Made by a program: the position numbers and the translations under genes | Shown here: piece after piece, positions 1-7,746 of the stretch | How the letters are laid out: each line of letters starts with the position of its first letter | How positions within the stretch are numbered: the first letter of the stretch is position 1 | NCBI RefSeq assembly: GCF_026225065.1 | Contig: NZ_JAMFSB010000289.1 | Location: 1-64,000, forward strand | Length of the DNA: 64,000 bases | Source: Paraburkholderia sp. | Lineage (GTDB): Bacteria > Pseudomonadota > Gammaproteobacteria > Burkholderiales > Burkholderiaceae | Reading direction: 5' to 3' | The notes under the pieces: model-generated | The model's input: the letters and a program-made list of their open reading frames with translations, nothing else | What the model was told of the DNA's origin: nothing | Database searches by the model: none

Positions 1-1
1 C

Positions 2-430
2 TCCGGCAAGGTGCTGACCGGCGGTGTGGACGCCAACGCGCTGCAACGTCCGAAGCGCTTCTTCGGCGCGGCCCGTAACATCGAGGAAGGCGGTTCGCTC
101 ACCATTATCGGCACGGCGCTGATCGAAACCGGCAGCCGCATGGACGACGTGATCTACGAAGAGTTCAAGGGCACCGGCAACATGGAAGTGCACCTCGAGC
201 GCCGTCTGGCTGAAAAGCGCGTCTACCCGTCGATCAACCTGAACAAGTCCGGCACGCGTCGCGAAGAACTGCTGATCAAGCCCGAAGTTCTGCAGAAGAT
301 CTGGGTGCTGCGCAAGTTCATTCACGACATGGACGAAGTCGAGTCGATGGAATTCCTGCTCGACAAGATCCGCCAGACGAAGAGCAATTCCGAGTTCTTC
401 GACATGATGCGGCGCGGTGGCGGCAGCTGA
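2..430 (+). CDS. rho: Transcription termination factor Rho, C-terminal part (5' truncated by window edge)
   Basis: This is the last 142 codons of Rho, the hexameric RNA helicase that ends transcription at Rho-dependent sites. The visible part begins inside the ATPase domain ([22 protein letters not shown]), continues through [13 protein letters not shown] and the conserved SGTRREELL segment, and ends with the short family C-terminus ([11 protein letters not shown]). The reading frame enters at base 2 with no start, so the N-terminal RNA-binding domain and Walker A motif lie outside the window. A strong intrinsic terminator follows the stop codon. Identity is secure from direct similarity to the well-known E. 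coli sequence. Confidence 0.97.
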   Translation, partial: SGKVLTGGVDANALQRPKRFFGAARNIEEGGSLTIIGTALIETGSRMDDVIYEEFKGTGNMEVHLERRLAEKRVYPSINLNKSGTRREELLIKPEVLQKIWVLRKFIHDMDEVESMEFLLDKIRQTKSNSEFFDMMRRGGGS

Positions 431-468
431 TAGCCGGCGCGCTGCAGTACGCAACGCGCCGCGCGCCA

Positions 469-504
469 AAAAACCGCCCGCCTTTCTCGCGGGCGGTTTT
501 TTTT
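469..504 (+). terminator. Intrinsic terminator after rho
   Basis: A GC-rich hairpin with arms ccgcccgc and gcgggcgg is followed directly by eight T residues, about 40 bases after the rho stop codon. This is a textbook Rho-independent terminator and separates rho from the downstream MerR cassette. Confidence 0.93.
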
Positions 505-656
505 CGCCCTCGCCCTCGCCGGATTTCCCACCTTCGAAGCCAGATTGCCTGGCGTGAAATCCTCTGGTTTTCACGACTACACGGTGTGCGTACCTCATTG
601 CAGAGGAACGCGATCAGGTCGAACCGCCGAGCAAGGCAAAGTACCACCTCAACATA

Positions 657-700
657 TACGTGAACGTTCACGTTGCACTACAATACGCACACCACCTTCA
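657..700 (+). promoter_or_regulatory. Palindromic operator/promoter region of the MerR cassette
   Basis: A perfect 16-base palindrome acgtgaac/gttcacgt (658-673) lies 45 bases before the MerR start codon. Repeated ACGT half-sites of this kind resemble operators of LiuR-like MerR regulators (motif recalled from general knowledge, not searched). MerR proteins usually bind between promoter elements, so autoregulation of the regulator-transporter operon is the natural inference. The -10/-35 elements are not clear enough to name. Confidence 0.6.
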
Positions 701-717
701 CACCGCTGCACGCCCTC

Positions 718-1230
718 ATGTCAAAGGACCGCCCCATCCTGCTCACCGTGCGCGACGCCGCCGAGCGACTGAACGTCACGCCGCGCACGCTCAAGTACTA
801 CGAGGAACGCGGGCTCGTTTCGCCCACGCGCAGCGAGGGACGCTACCGCCTCTACGACGAAGATGACCTCGAGCGTTTCGCCCGCATCCTGCGACTGCGT
901 TCGCTGGGTTTCTCCCTGCACGGCATCACCGAAATGCTCAAGCGCCCGCTCGAACCGGATGAAAGCGGCAGCAACCGCTTTTCCACCGAGTCGCTGCAAG
1001 AGATTCGGGACGCACTCACGCAACAGATCAATGCGTTCGACACACGCATCGAAGCCATGCGTCGTGAATTGAAAGAGGCGCAAACGCTGAAGAGCGAACT
1101 CGGCCATGACCTCGACTACGTCGAGCGGCGCCTCGCCGGCGAGAACGCCGACACCTTGCTCAAACAACGCCGCGAAGCGCACGCAAAGCGTTCGCCGAAA
1201 AAGCCCAAAACACCGGACGAACCGGTATGA
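718..1230 (+). CDS. MerR family transcriptional regulator
   Basis: A 170-residue DNA-binding regulator. The N-terminal winged-helix MerR domain is clear (LTVRDAAERLNVTPRTLKYYEERGLVSP, then GRYRLYDEDDLERFARILRLRSLGFSLHGI, about residues 8-70). A coiled-coil dimerisation helix follows (about 95-145), then a basic tail (HAKRSPKKPKTPDEPV). There is no cysteine-rich effector loop, so it is not a metal sensor of the usual type. The ORF track starts at a TTG at 673; the ATG at 718 is preferred because it begins just before the domain and leaves the operator palindrome outside the gene. Its stop overlaps the ATG of the MFS gene (ATGA), so the two are translationally coupled and it probably controls that transporter. 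The inducer is unknown. Confidence 0.88.
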   Translation: MSKDRPILLTVRDAAERLNVTPRTLKYYEERGLVSPTRSEGRYRLYDEDDLERFARILRLRSLGFSLHGITEMLKRPLEPDESGSNRFSTESLQEIRDALTQQINAFDTRIEAMRRELKEAQTLKSELGHDLDYVERRLAGENADTLLKQRREAHAKRSPKKPKTPDEPV

Positions 1231-2783
1231 GTGCCGCGTCAACCCGCGTCGCACTGTTTAGCGTCGAAAAACTGCGTGGCGACTTCTTCCCCTGGGTGCT
1301 GGCCGTCGTCACCGGCCTCGACTATTTCGACAACGCCATCTTCTCGTTCTTCACGAGCTACATCGCCGGCGGCGTCAATGCGTCGCCCGACGAACTCGTA
1401 TGGTCCTCGAGCGCCTATGCCGTGGCCGCGGTACTCGGCATCCTGCAACAGCAATGGTGGGTCGAGCGCTTCGGCTACCGTCGCTATGTGGCCGGCTGCA
1501 TGCTGCTGTATTCGGCGGGCGCCGTCGCCGCGGCGTTGTGCGAAACCTCCTTCGAACTCGCGTTCGCGCGCGGCTTTCAGGGCTACTTCATCGGCCCGAT
1601 GATGGGCACCTGCCGCATCCTGATCCAGATCAGTTTCACGACACAACAACGCCCGGTTGCCACGCGGGCCTTTCTGCTTTTGATCGTGCTGAGCAGCGCG
1701 CTCGCGCCGCTTGTCGGCAGCCAACTGGTCGCGCATTTCGACTGGCGCGCGCTATTCGCCTGCACCGCACCGGTGGGCGTCCTGTTCGCCGTGCTGGCAT
1801 TGCTCGCGTTGCCGGACTCAGGCGATCGCCAGCCCGAAGAACGCGGCTCGGCGCACTTCTGGCCATATCTGATTTTCGCGTTCGCACAAGGCGCACTGCA
1901 AATCGTCATGCAACAGTTGCGCTTCCAGCTGTTCACCAGTTCGCCCGGGCTGATCCTGCTGACTGTCCTTGGCATCTGCGCTCTCGCCTGGTTTGCGTAT
2001 CACCAATGGCACGAGCCGAACCCGCTCGTCCGCCTGCACGCCTTGCGCGAGAAGACCTTTCAGGCCGGCATCGTGCTCTACATGTTCTATTACTACCAGT
2101 CGACCGCTTTCAGCTATCTGATCTCGCGTTTCCTCGAAAGCGGCCTCGGCTATCCCGTGGAGAACACGGGGCGCCTCGTCGGCGTGACCTCACTGATTTC
2201 AGCCAGCGCGTTGTTCGTTTATCTGCGCTACTCGAAGCTGCTGCCGCGCAAAAAGTGGATCATCGTGCCGGGCTTCGCGCTCGCCGCCTTCGCCGCAGCG
2301 TGGATGACGCGCATGGAGCCCGGCGTCAGTGAGAGTGCCCTGCTAGTGCCGTTGCTGCTGCGTGGCCTGCTGTTACTGTTTATCGTGCTGCCGGTTGCCA
2401 ATCTGACGTTTAGAATCTTCGCTATCGAGGAATTCACGCACGGCTACCGGCTTAAGAATATCGTGCGGCAATTGACGATCTCGTTCGCCACGGCGTCCAT
2501 GATCATCATCGAGCAGCACCGTGAGGCGCTGCATCAGGCGCGCCTCGCCGAGTTCGTCAATCCGTTCAACCCGGTGTTCCAGAACACGCTCGCGGTACTG
2601 ACCAATGGTTTTGCCGCGAGCGGCCGCTCGCTCGCCGAGGCGCACGCGCTGGCGATCGGACAGATCGCCCGGACGGTTGCGCAGCAGGCAAGCTTTCTGA
2701 CTTCGCTCGATGGTTTCTATTACCTTATTGGCGTAGCGGTCTGCGGTGGAATCTTCGCCGCGTGGCAAAAACAGATCGACTGA
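1227..2783 (+). CDS. MFS transporter, DHA2-like (probable drug/metabolite exporter)
   Basis: A 518-residue polytopic inner-membrane protein with many hydrophobic segments spread over the whole length, consistent with the 14-helix DHA2 (EmrB/QacA-like) branch of the major facilitator superfamily. It would act as a proton-driven exporter. Motif-level features are weak: the loop 2-3 region reads WVERFGYRRY, matching only the skeleton of MFS motif A. The start overlaps the stop of the MerR regulator gene by four bases, and the MtfA-like gene begins three bases after its stop, so the three genes form one operon. The substrate cannot be told from sequence; co-transcription with a MerR regulator suggests substrate-inducible efflux. 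Confidence 0.85.
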   Translation: MSAASTRVALFSVEKLRGDFFPWVLAVVTGLDYFDNAIFSFFTSYIAGGVNASPDELVWSSSAYAVAAVLGILQQQWWVERFGYRRYVAGCMLLYSAGAVAAALCETSFELAFARGFQGYFIGPMMGTCRILIQISFTTQQRPVATRAFLLLIVLSSALAPLVGSQLVAHFDWRALFACTAPVGVLFAVLALLALPDSGDRQPEERGSAHFWPYLIFAFAQGALQIVMQQLRFQLFTSSPGLILLTVLGICALAWFAYHQWHEPNPLVRLHALREKTFQAGIVLYMFYYYQSTAFSYLISRFLESGLGYPVENTGRLVGVTSLISASALFVYLRYSKLLPRKKWIIVPGFALAAFAAAWMTRMEPGVSESALLVPLLLRGLLLLFIVLPVANLTFRIFAIEEFTHGYRLKNIVRQLTISFATASMIIIEQHREALHQARLAEFVNPFNPVFQNTLAVLTNGFAASGRSLAEAHALAIGQIARTVAQQASFLTSLDGFYYLIGVAVCGGIFAAWQKQID

Positions 2784-2786
2784 GCG

Positions 2787-3623
2787 ATGTTATCGAAACT
2801 CACTAACTGGTTTGACTCGCGCCGCCGCGAGCGCGCACTGCGCGATCATGCGATCGAAGATCCGCTCTGGCAGGCCACGCTTGCCGGCTTGCCTTTCCTC
2901 GCCCATCTGGATGCAGAAGATCTCGTGCGGCTGCGCGAACTGAGCAGCCTGTTCATCGCGCAAAAGGAATTCTCCACCGCGCATGGACTCGAACTGACCG
3001 ACCCAATGACCGTCGCGATCGCCGCTCAGGCCTGCCTGCCAGTGCTGAACCTCGGACTGGACCTGTATCGCGGATGGGTCGGCGTGATCGTCTACCCGGG
3101 CGAGTTCGTGATACGCAAAACGGTCGAGGACGAAGACGGCGTCGTGCATGAGATCGAGCACGACGCCAGCGGCGAAGCCTGGGAAGGCGGTCCTGTCGTC
3201 CTCTCGTGGGAGGACGCGCAGATGACGGACGGGACGGACGCGTACAACGTCGTGATCCACGAATTCGCCCACAAGATCGACATGCTGACGGGCGAAGCCG
3301 ACGGTCACCCGCCGCTGTTCCGGCGCTGGCATGCCCCGCTCGATGCCACCGCATGGGCCGATGTCTTCGACCATGCCTACGATCACTTCTGCAACCGCGT
3401 CGATGCGGTCCCCGAGCGCCGCTGGGCGCGCTTCGAGCGGGAATCGCTGATCGACCCGTATGCAGCGGACCATCCATCGGAATTTTTTGCCGTTTGCAGC
3501 GAGGCGCTATTTGTCCAGCCGCACGCCTTCGAAGCCGAGTATCCGGAGCTGTACCGGCTGCTGGCCCGCTATTACCGGCAGGATCCAGCCCGGGTGGGCG
3601 TGCTGCAGGAGCAAACTGGCTAG
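2787..3623 (+). CDS. mtfA: Zinc-dependent peptidase, MtfA family (M90)
   Basis: A 278-residue cytosolic protein with the HEFAHKID motif (HExxH plus downstream Asp, about residue 155) of MtfA/M90 metallopeptidases. The following segment (MLTGEADGHPPLF) and the C-terminal YAADHPSEFFAVCSEALF stretch, which supplies a further metal-binding Glu in the family, are also present. E. coli MtfA binds the Mlc repressor and relieves repression of ptsG; whether an Mlc partner exists here is unknown, and in Burkholderia these proteins are usually annotated only as zinc-dependent peptidases. Length matches the family (about 265-280). It sits three bases after the MFS stop, likely as the last gene of the cassette. 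Confidence 0.88.
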   Translation: MLSKLTNWFDSRRRERALRDHAIEDPLWQATLAGLPFLAHLDAEDLVRLRELSSLFIAQKEFSTAHGLELTDPMTVAIAAQACLPVLNLGLDLYRGWVGVIVYPGEFVIRKTVEDEDGVVHEIEHDASGEAWEGGPVVLSWEDAQMTDGTDAYNVVIHEFAHKIDMLTGEADGHPPLFRRWHAPLDATAWADVFDHAYDHFCNRVDAVPERRWARFERESLIDPYAADHPSEFFAVCSEALFVQPHAFEAEYPELYRLLARYYRQDPARVGVLQEQTG

Positions 3624-3680
3624 CACGGACCCGCCGCTCAGCGAAACCGCCCGTCAGCTGGCGAAAAACCTCCCCAAAAG

Positions 3681-3709
3681 TCGTCAACCGACTGATTTTC
3701 TGGCATAAT
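3681..3709 (+). promoter_or_regulatory. Putative sigma-70 promoter of rpmE2
   Basis: An extended -10 (tggcataat, 3701-3709) is preceded at a 17-base spacing by tcgtca (4/6 match to TTGACA). It lies about 110 bases before rpmE2 and would give that gene its own promoter, independent of the MerR cassette. Prediction from sequence only. Confidence 0.5.
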
Positions 3710-3818
3710 CGCCGTTTTTCGACCTTAGGCAAGTGGCTCGCGCCAAAATGCTTTCGCGAATCCAACAAAGATTTGCGGCTGCACGCGGGTTGGCTACCGC
3801 CAGACTAGAGGATTTACC

Positions 3819-4082
3819 ATGAAAGAAGGCATTCACCCCGATTACCGCGAAGTCCTGTTCGTCGATATGTCGATCGACTTCAAGTTTGTGACCCGCTCGA
3901 CCATCCAGACGCGCGAAACCGGCGAATTCGAAGGCAAGACCTACCCGCTCGCCAAGATCGAAGTGTCGTCGGAATCGCATCCGTTCTACACGGGTCAGCA
4001 AAAGATCATGGACACGGCAGGCCGCGTCGAGAAGTTCAACAAGAAGTTCGGCACGCGCGCTACCGGCAAGGCAGCGAAGTAA
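3819..4082 (+). CDS. rpmE2: 50S ribosomal protein L31 type B
   Basis: An 87-residue ribosomal protein beginning [16 protein letters not shown] and containing [13 protein letters not shown] and [11 protein letters not shown], all typical of L31. It lacks the CxxC zinc-binding cysteines of type A L31, so it is the zinc-independent type B form. L31 bridges the small and large ribosomal subunits. An AGAGGA Shine-Dalgarno-like sequence sits just before the start. In many betaproteobacteria rpmE lies next to rho; here a three-gene regulator/transporter/peptidase cassette intervenes. Its own promoter and a downstream terminator make it a monocistronic unit. Confidence 0.96.
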   Translation: MKEGIHPDYREVLFVDMSIDFKFVTRSTIQTRETGEFEGKTYPLAKIEVSSESHPFYTGQQKIMDTAGRVEKFNKKFGTRATGKAAK

Positions 4083-4135
4083 TACTCGCGTCGTCACTGG
4101 CCGCAGGCCGGACGGGTGCCCAGGCACCAGCACAG

Positions 4136-4161
4136 AAGGGCAGCGTAAGCTGCCCTTTTTT
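4136..4161 (+). terminator. Intrinsic terminator after rpmE2
   Basis: Nine-base arms aagggcagc and gctgccctt with a four-base loop (gtaa) run into a T tract about 55 bases after the rpmE2 stop. Strong Rho-independent terminator. Confidence 0.93.
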
Positions 4162-4319
4162 GTCACCGGGTTTGTCACCCGATGTACGGCAACCGGGCCG
4201 CCAACGCGCGACGACCACGCAACAACCACACGACATCACGCGCGTCCACTCAGCGCTCTATCCGGACGTTCACTGCATGGTTACAGCACTTCGCACAACG
4301 TTGCGCTCTGTTACTGGTC

Positions 4320-4349
4320 GTGACGCGCGCCGTGCGCCACGTCTACAAT
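4320..4349 (+). promoter_or_regulatory. Weak promoter candidate for the glycosyltransferase-MATE operon
   Basis: tacaat (4344-4349, 5/6 match to the -10 consensus) is preceded at 18 bases by gtgacg (4/6 to the -35). The -10 overlaps the upstream ATG at 4348 offered by the ORF track, which argues that translation starts at the later ATG (4432). Confidence 0.35.
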
Positions 4350-4431
4350 GCCGGATGCCACGAATCGGCCATGCTACCGGGCACCCTGCCCCGCGCCGGC
4401 CGACGCGCTTATCCGAGATCAACAAATCCGC

Positions 4432-6204
4432 ATGAGATCAGTCGTTCGCCTCACTGCATCCGCCACAAGCGCCCTACCGCGCTGGCTGTTGCTGACCCTC
4501 AGTATTGTCTACGCCGCGTTCGGCCTGTTCGGCCGCGATCCGTGGAAGAACGAGGATGCGGCCGGTTTCGGCGTCATGTGGACGATGGCCAAGGGCAACG
4601 CCCACGACTGGCTGTTTCCCAACCTGGTCGGCAAATACCTCACGGATAACGGGCCACTCGGCTACTGGCTCGGCGCCAGTTCGATCCGCGCGCTGGCGCC
4701 GTGGGTCGATGCCAGCGATGCTTCGCGCGTCTTTACCGCGCTGCTGTTTTGCGGGGCCTGTGCGTTCGTCTGGTACGCGGCCTATCTGCTTGGTCGCCGC
4801 CCCGAGGTTCAGCCGTTCAAATACGCGTTCGGCGGCGAGCCGGAACCGCGTGACTACGGCCGTACGCTGGCCGACGGCGCGCTGCTGATCCTGCTCGCCT
4901 GCTTCGGCCTTGCCGAACGCGGCCACGAAACCACGCCGCAACTCGCACAGTTCATCTGCATCGCGATGCTCGTCTACGGCCTGGTGCGGATGATCGACAA
5001 GCCGATCCAGGGCTCGCTGGTATGGGGCCTCGCACTCGGCCTCGTCGCACTGGCAAGCAACCCCGTGCTGGTAGCCGCGTTGCTGGTCGGCACGCTCGCG
5101 ATGACAATCGTCGTGCCCGAGACACGCACGCGCTGGCTCCTGCTTGCGGGCTTGCCGGTCGCCCTCGTGCTGTCGCTGTCGTGGCCAGTGGCGGCCCTCT
5201 CCGCCTACCCCGACGATGCCGTCTGGTATCTCAATCAGTGGGTGAGCACCAGTCTCAATGCCTTTGCCGGGCCGCCCGGTTCCGTGGCCCGCTACGCGCT
5301 GAAAAACCTGCCGCTCTTCACCTGGCCCGCCTGGCCGCTGGCGATCTGGTCGTGGTTCAGCTGGTCCGGTCTGCGGCGCGCGCCGCACGTCGCAATTCCG
5401 GTCTCGGTGATCACGCCGCTGCTGATCCTCGTCGTGCTGCAGAGCCATCAGACCAACCTGCTGTTCATGCTGTTGCTGCCTGCCCTCGCGGTGCTCGCGA
5501 CGTTCGCGCTGCCCACGCTCAATCGCGGCACCATCAATGCGATCGACTGGTTTGCGCTCCTCAGCTTCACGATCCTCGGCAGCACTGTCTGGCTCTTCTG
5601 GATCGCGGGTCTCACCGGCTTCCCGGCGCCGCTCGCCCGCAATATGGCGCGCTATGCGCCGGGGTTCGTCCCGCAGTTCAAGATGCTGTCGTTCGTCTGC
5701 GCAGTCGCGGTGACCGTGTGCTGGTTCGTGCTGGTCCGCTGGCGCCTCGCACGTCATCCGAAAGTGCTGTGGCGCAGTGTGGTGCTTTCGAGCGCCGGCA
5801 CGACGCTGATGTGGGTGCTGGTGATGACGCTGTGGCTGCCCATCATCAACTACAGCCGGACCTACAAAGACGTGGCCGAGCAGATTGCCAGCCACCTGCC
5901 GGACGACTATAGCTGCATCTCGCCGGTACGCCTTGGCAACGCGCAGATCGCGACGTTCGCCTACTTCGGCCACATGCATTTCGCGTTCGATCAAGACTGC
6001 GATGTGATCCTGCGCCAGGACAGTCAGGACTACGGGGACCCCAGTGCGATGTCGAATTTCGTCTGGAAGCTGGTGTGGGAAGGCCGCCGGGTTGCCGACC
6101 GCGACGAACGCTTCCGTCTGTATGTGCGCATCGACCGTCCGAAGCCGCCCGTCACCCACCGCGCCTGGCGCCCGAGACACGGCGCCGCGGCCTCTGCGAA
6201 CTGA
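4432..6204 (+). CDS. ArnT/PMT-like membrane glycosyltransferase
   Basis: About 590 residues with many hydrophobic helices spread over the whole length. The first periplasmic loop has RDPWKNEDAAGFGVMW, the position where ArnT/PMT (GT-C fold) enzymes carry their catalytic acidic residues. Such enzymes transfer a sugar from a polyprenyl-phosphate donor to a lipid or protein acceptor in the periplasm. The C-terminal 120 residues form a soluble tail. It differs clearly from the true ArnT-like gene at 29474. The start at 4432 (MRSVVRLTAS) is preferred over 4348, because the latter overlaps the likely -10 and adds a non-hydrophobic Pro/Cys-rich leader. The MATE transporter starts two bases after its stop, so they are an operon. 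Donor and acceptor are unknown. Confidence 0.82.
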   Translation: MRSVVRLTASATSALPRWLLLTLSIVYAAFGLFGRDPWKNEDAAGFGVMWTMAKGNAHDWLFPNLVGKYLTDNGPLGYWLGASSIRALAPWVDASDASRVFTALLFCGACAFVWYAAYLLGRRPEVQPFKYAFGGEPEPRDYGRTLADGALLILLACFGLAERGHETTPQLAQFICIAMLVYGLVRMIDKPIQGSLVWGLALGLVALASNPVLVAALLVGTLAMTIVVPETRTRWLLLAGLPVALVLSLSWPVAALSAYPDDAVWYLNQWVSTSLNAFAGPPGSVARYALKNLPLFTWPAWPLAIWSWFSWSGLRRAPHVAIPVSVITPLLILVVLQSHQTNLLFMLLLPALAVLATFALPTLNRGTINAIDWFALLSFTILGSTVWLFWIAGLTGFPAPLARNMARYAPGFVPQFKMLSFVCAVAVTVCWFVLVRWRLARHPKVLWRSVVLSSAGTTLMWVLVMTLWLPIINYSRTYKDVAEQIASHLPDDYSCISPVRLGNAQIATFAYFGHMHFAFDQDCDVILRQDSQDYGDPSAMSNFVWKLVWEGRRVADRDERFRLYVRIDRPKPPVTHRAWRPRHGAAASAN

Positions 6205-6206
6205 CG

Positions 6207-7586
6207 ATGTTCGCCGATGTGCGCAAAATCGCCGGGCTCGCGTGGCCCGTGCTGATTGGCCAGTTGGCCATCATCGCCTTCGGCGTCATGGACACGGCGA
6301 TGGTCGGACGCTATTCGGCGGTCGATCTTGCGGCGCTCGGCCTCGGCTCGTCGATCTACATCTCGGTCTATATCGGCCTGACCGGCATCCTCACCGCGCT
6401 GCAGCCGATCGCGGGCCAACTCTATGGCGCGCGCCAATACCCTGAGATCGGCGAGCAGGTGCGCCAGTCGCTATGGCTCGCCTTCGCGCTGATGATCATC
6501 GGCTTCCTGATCCTGTATTTCCCCGGTCCTCTGCTGCATCTCGCACGCGTCCCGGCCGCGCTCTATGAACGCACGCTCGCCTATCTGCAGATCCTCGCGT
6601 TCGGCCTGCCGGCAGGTCTCGTGTTTCGCGTCTACGGTTCGCTCGCCAACGCGGTCGGCAAACCGCGGCTCGTGATGATCCTGCAGATTGGCGCCCTGCT
6701 GCTAAAGGTTCCGCTCAACACGTGGTTCATCTTCGGCGGCCTGGGCATTCCGCCGCTCGGCGGTCCTGGATGTGCGCTCGCCAGCACCGGCATCAACTGG
6801 ACGCTCGCGATCGTCGGCATGCTGCTGATGAGCAGGATCGACGTGTTCAAGCCGTTTGCGATCTTTTCGCACTTCTGCTGGCCCGAGTGGCACCGCCAAG
6901 TCGCGCAACTGAAGCTCGGCATTCCGATGGGACTCTCGTATCTGATCGAAGTCACCTCCTACACGTTCATGGCGCTGTTTATCGCGCGCTTCGGCACGAC
7001 GACGCTCGCGGGACACCAGATCGCCGGCAACGTCGGCGCGGTGTTGTATATGACGCCGCTGTCGATCGGTATCGCCACCTCCACGCTCGTGGCCCAGGCG
7101 CTCGGCGCGCATCGGCCTGAAGCGGCACGCACGCTGTCACGCCACGGCATTTTGATGGCGGTGTTGATCGCGTGCAGCTATGGGGCGATCGTTCTGGCGC
7201 TGCGGCCCCTCATCATCGAAGGCTATACGCCCAACGCTCAGGTCGCGGCAGCGGCTATGCCGCTCGTGTTGATCGTGGTGTTCTATCACGTGTTCGATTC
7301 GCTGCAGGTGACCACCGCCTTCGTGCTACGCGCCTACAAGGTGGCGGTCATCCCGACTGTCATCTATGCGGTCGCGCTGTGGGGCGTCGGCCTGGGCGGC
7401 GGGTATCTGCTCGGCTTCGACATTGGCGGCGCGATACCTGTCTGGCTTACGGGCGCACGCGGGTTCTGGTTCGCCAATATGGCGAGCCTGGGAATCGCCG
7501 GGTCCGGCCTTTTGATTTACCTGCGCACGGTGAGCCGGCGGTATCTTCGTGCTGGCGTCGAGGCGCAAGCGGATAACGCCGCGTAA
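6207..7586 (+). CDS. norM: MATE family efflux transporter (NorM-like)
   Basis: A 459-residue, 12-helix membrane protein of the multidrug and toxin extrusion family. It starts MFADVRKIAGLAWPVLIGQLAIIAFGVMDTAMVGRYS, the classic first helix of NorM-type MATE proteins, and has two repeated halves of six helices. These proteins export cationic drugs and metabolites using Na+ or H+ gradients. The ORF track extends further upstream, but the ATG at 6207 lies two bases after the stop of the glycosyltransferase gene and begins the family N-terminus exactly. In Burkholderia vietnamiensis a norM gene has been linked to polymyxin B tolerance, which gives the pairing with an ArnT-like enzyme some interest. 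Confidence is high for the family, lower for the NorM name. Confidence 0.88.
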   Translation: MFADVRKIAGLAWPVLIGQLAIIAFGVMDTAMVGRYSAVDLAALGLGSSIYISVYIGLTGILTALQPIAGQLYGARQYPEIGEQVRQSLWLAFALMIIGFLILYFPGPLLHLARVPAALYERTLAYLQILAFGLPAGLVFRVYGSLANAVGKPRLVMILQIGALLLKVPLNTWFIFGGLGIPPLGGPGCALASTGINWTLAIVGMLLMSRIDVFKPFAIFSHFCWPEWHRQVAQLKLGIPMGLSYLIEVTSYTFMALFIARFGTTTLAGHQIAGNVGAVLYMTPLSIGIATSTLVAQALGAHRPEAARTLSRHGILMAVLIACSYGAIVLALRPLIIEGYTPNAQVAAAAMPLVLIVVFYHVFDSLQVTTAFVLRAYKVAVIPTVIYAVALWGVGLGGGYLLGFDIGGAIPVWLTGARGFWFANMASLGIAGSGLLIYLRTVSRRYLRAGVEAQADNAA

Positions 7587-7626
7587 ACGGTTCAGGTGCA
7601 CCGCTTCCCAAGGTGCATCAAACCGT
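7587..7626 (+). terminator. Imperfect hairpin after the MATE gene
   Basis: Arms acggttcaggtgcacc and ggtgcatcaaaccgt can pair with a few mismatches around a nine-base loop, starting one base after the MATE stop. There is no T tract, so it may be a weak terminator or an mRNA 3'-end stabilising structure. Confidence 0.35.
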
Positions 7627-7746
7627 CTGAATCCCCTTCCGCATCCACGATCCCCATCAGAAACTTCTGACACTTAACAAGGTTGGGGATACTGATGATC
7701 GTCCGGTAGAATCGCCAGCATTCTGTAAGCGACAGGAGCATGGTCG

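Larger units (their letters stand above)
4083..4431. other. Intergenic region between rpmE2 and the glycosyltransferase gene
   Basis: This 349-base stretch holds the rpmE2 terminator near its left end and a weak promoter-like pair near its right end (gtgacg, 18-base spacer, tacaat at 4344-4349). Short ORFs in the track here have no recognisable content. Nothing else was seen. Confidence 0.6.

Noticed and set aside
4474-6180. 568-codon ORF antisense to the ArnT-like gene
   Set aside because: Composition (Arg/Glu/His/Gln-rich, no hydrophobic core) is typical of an antisense frame of a membrane protein gene.
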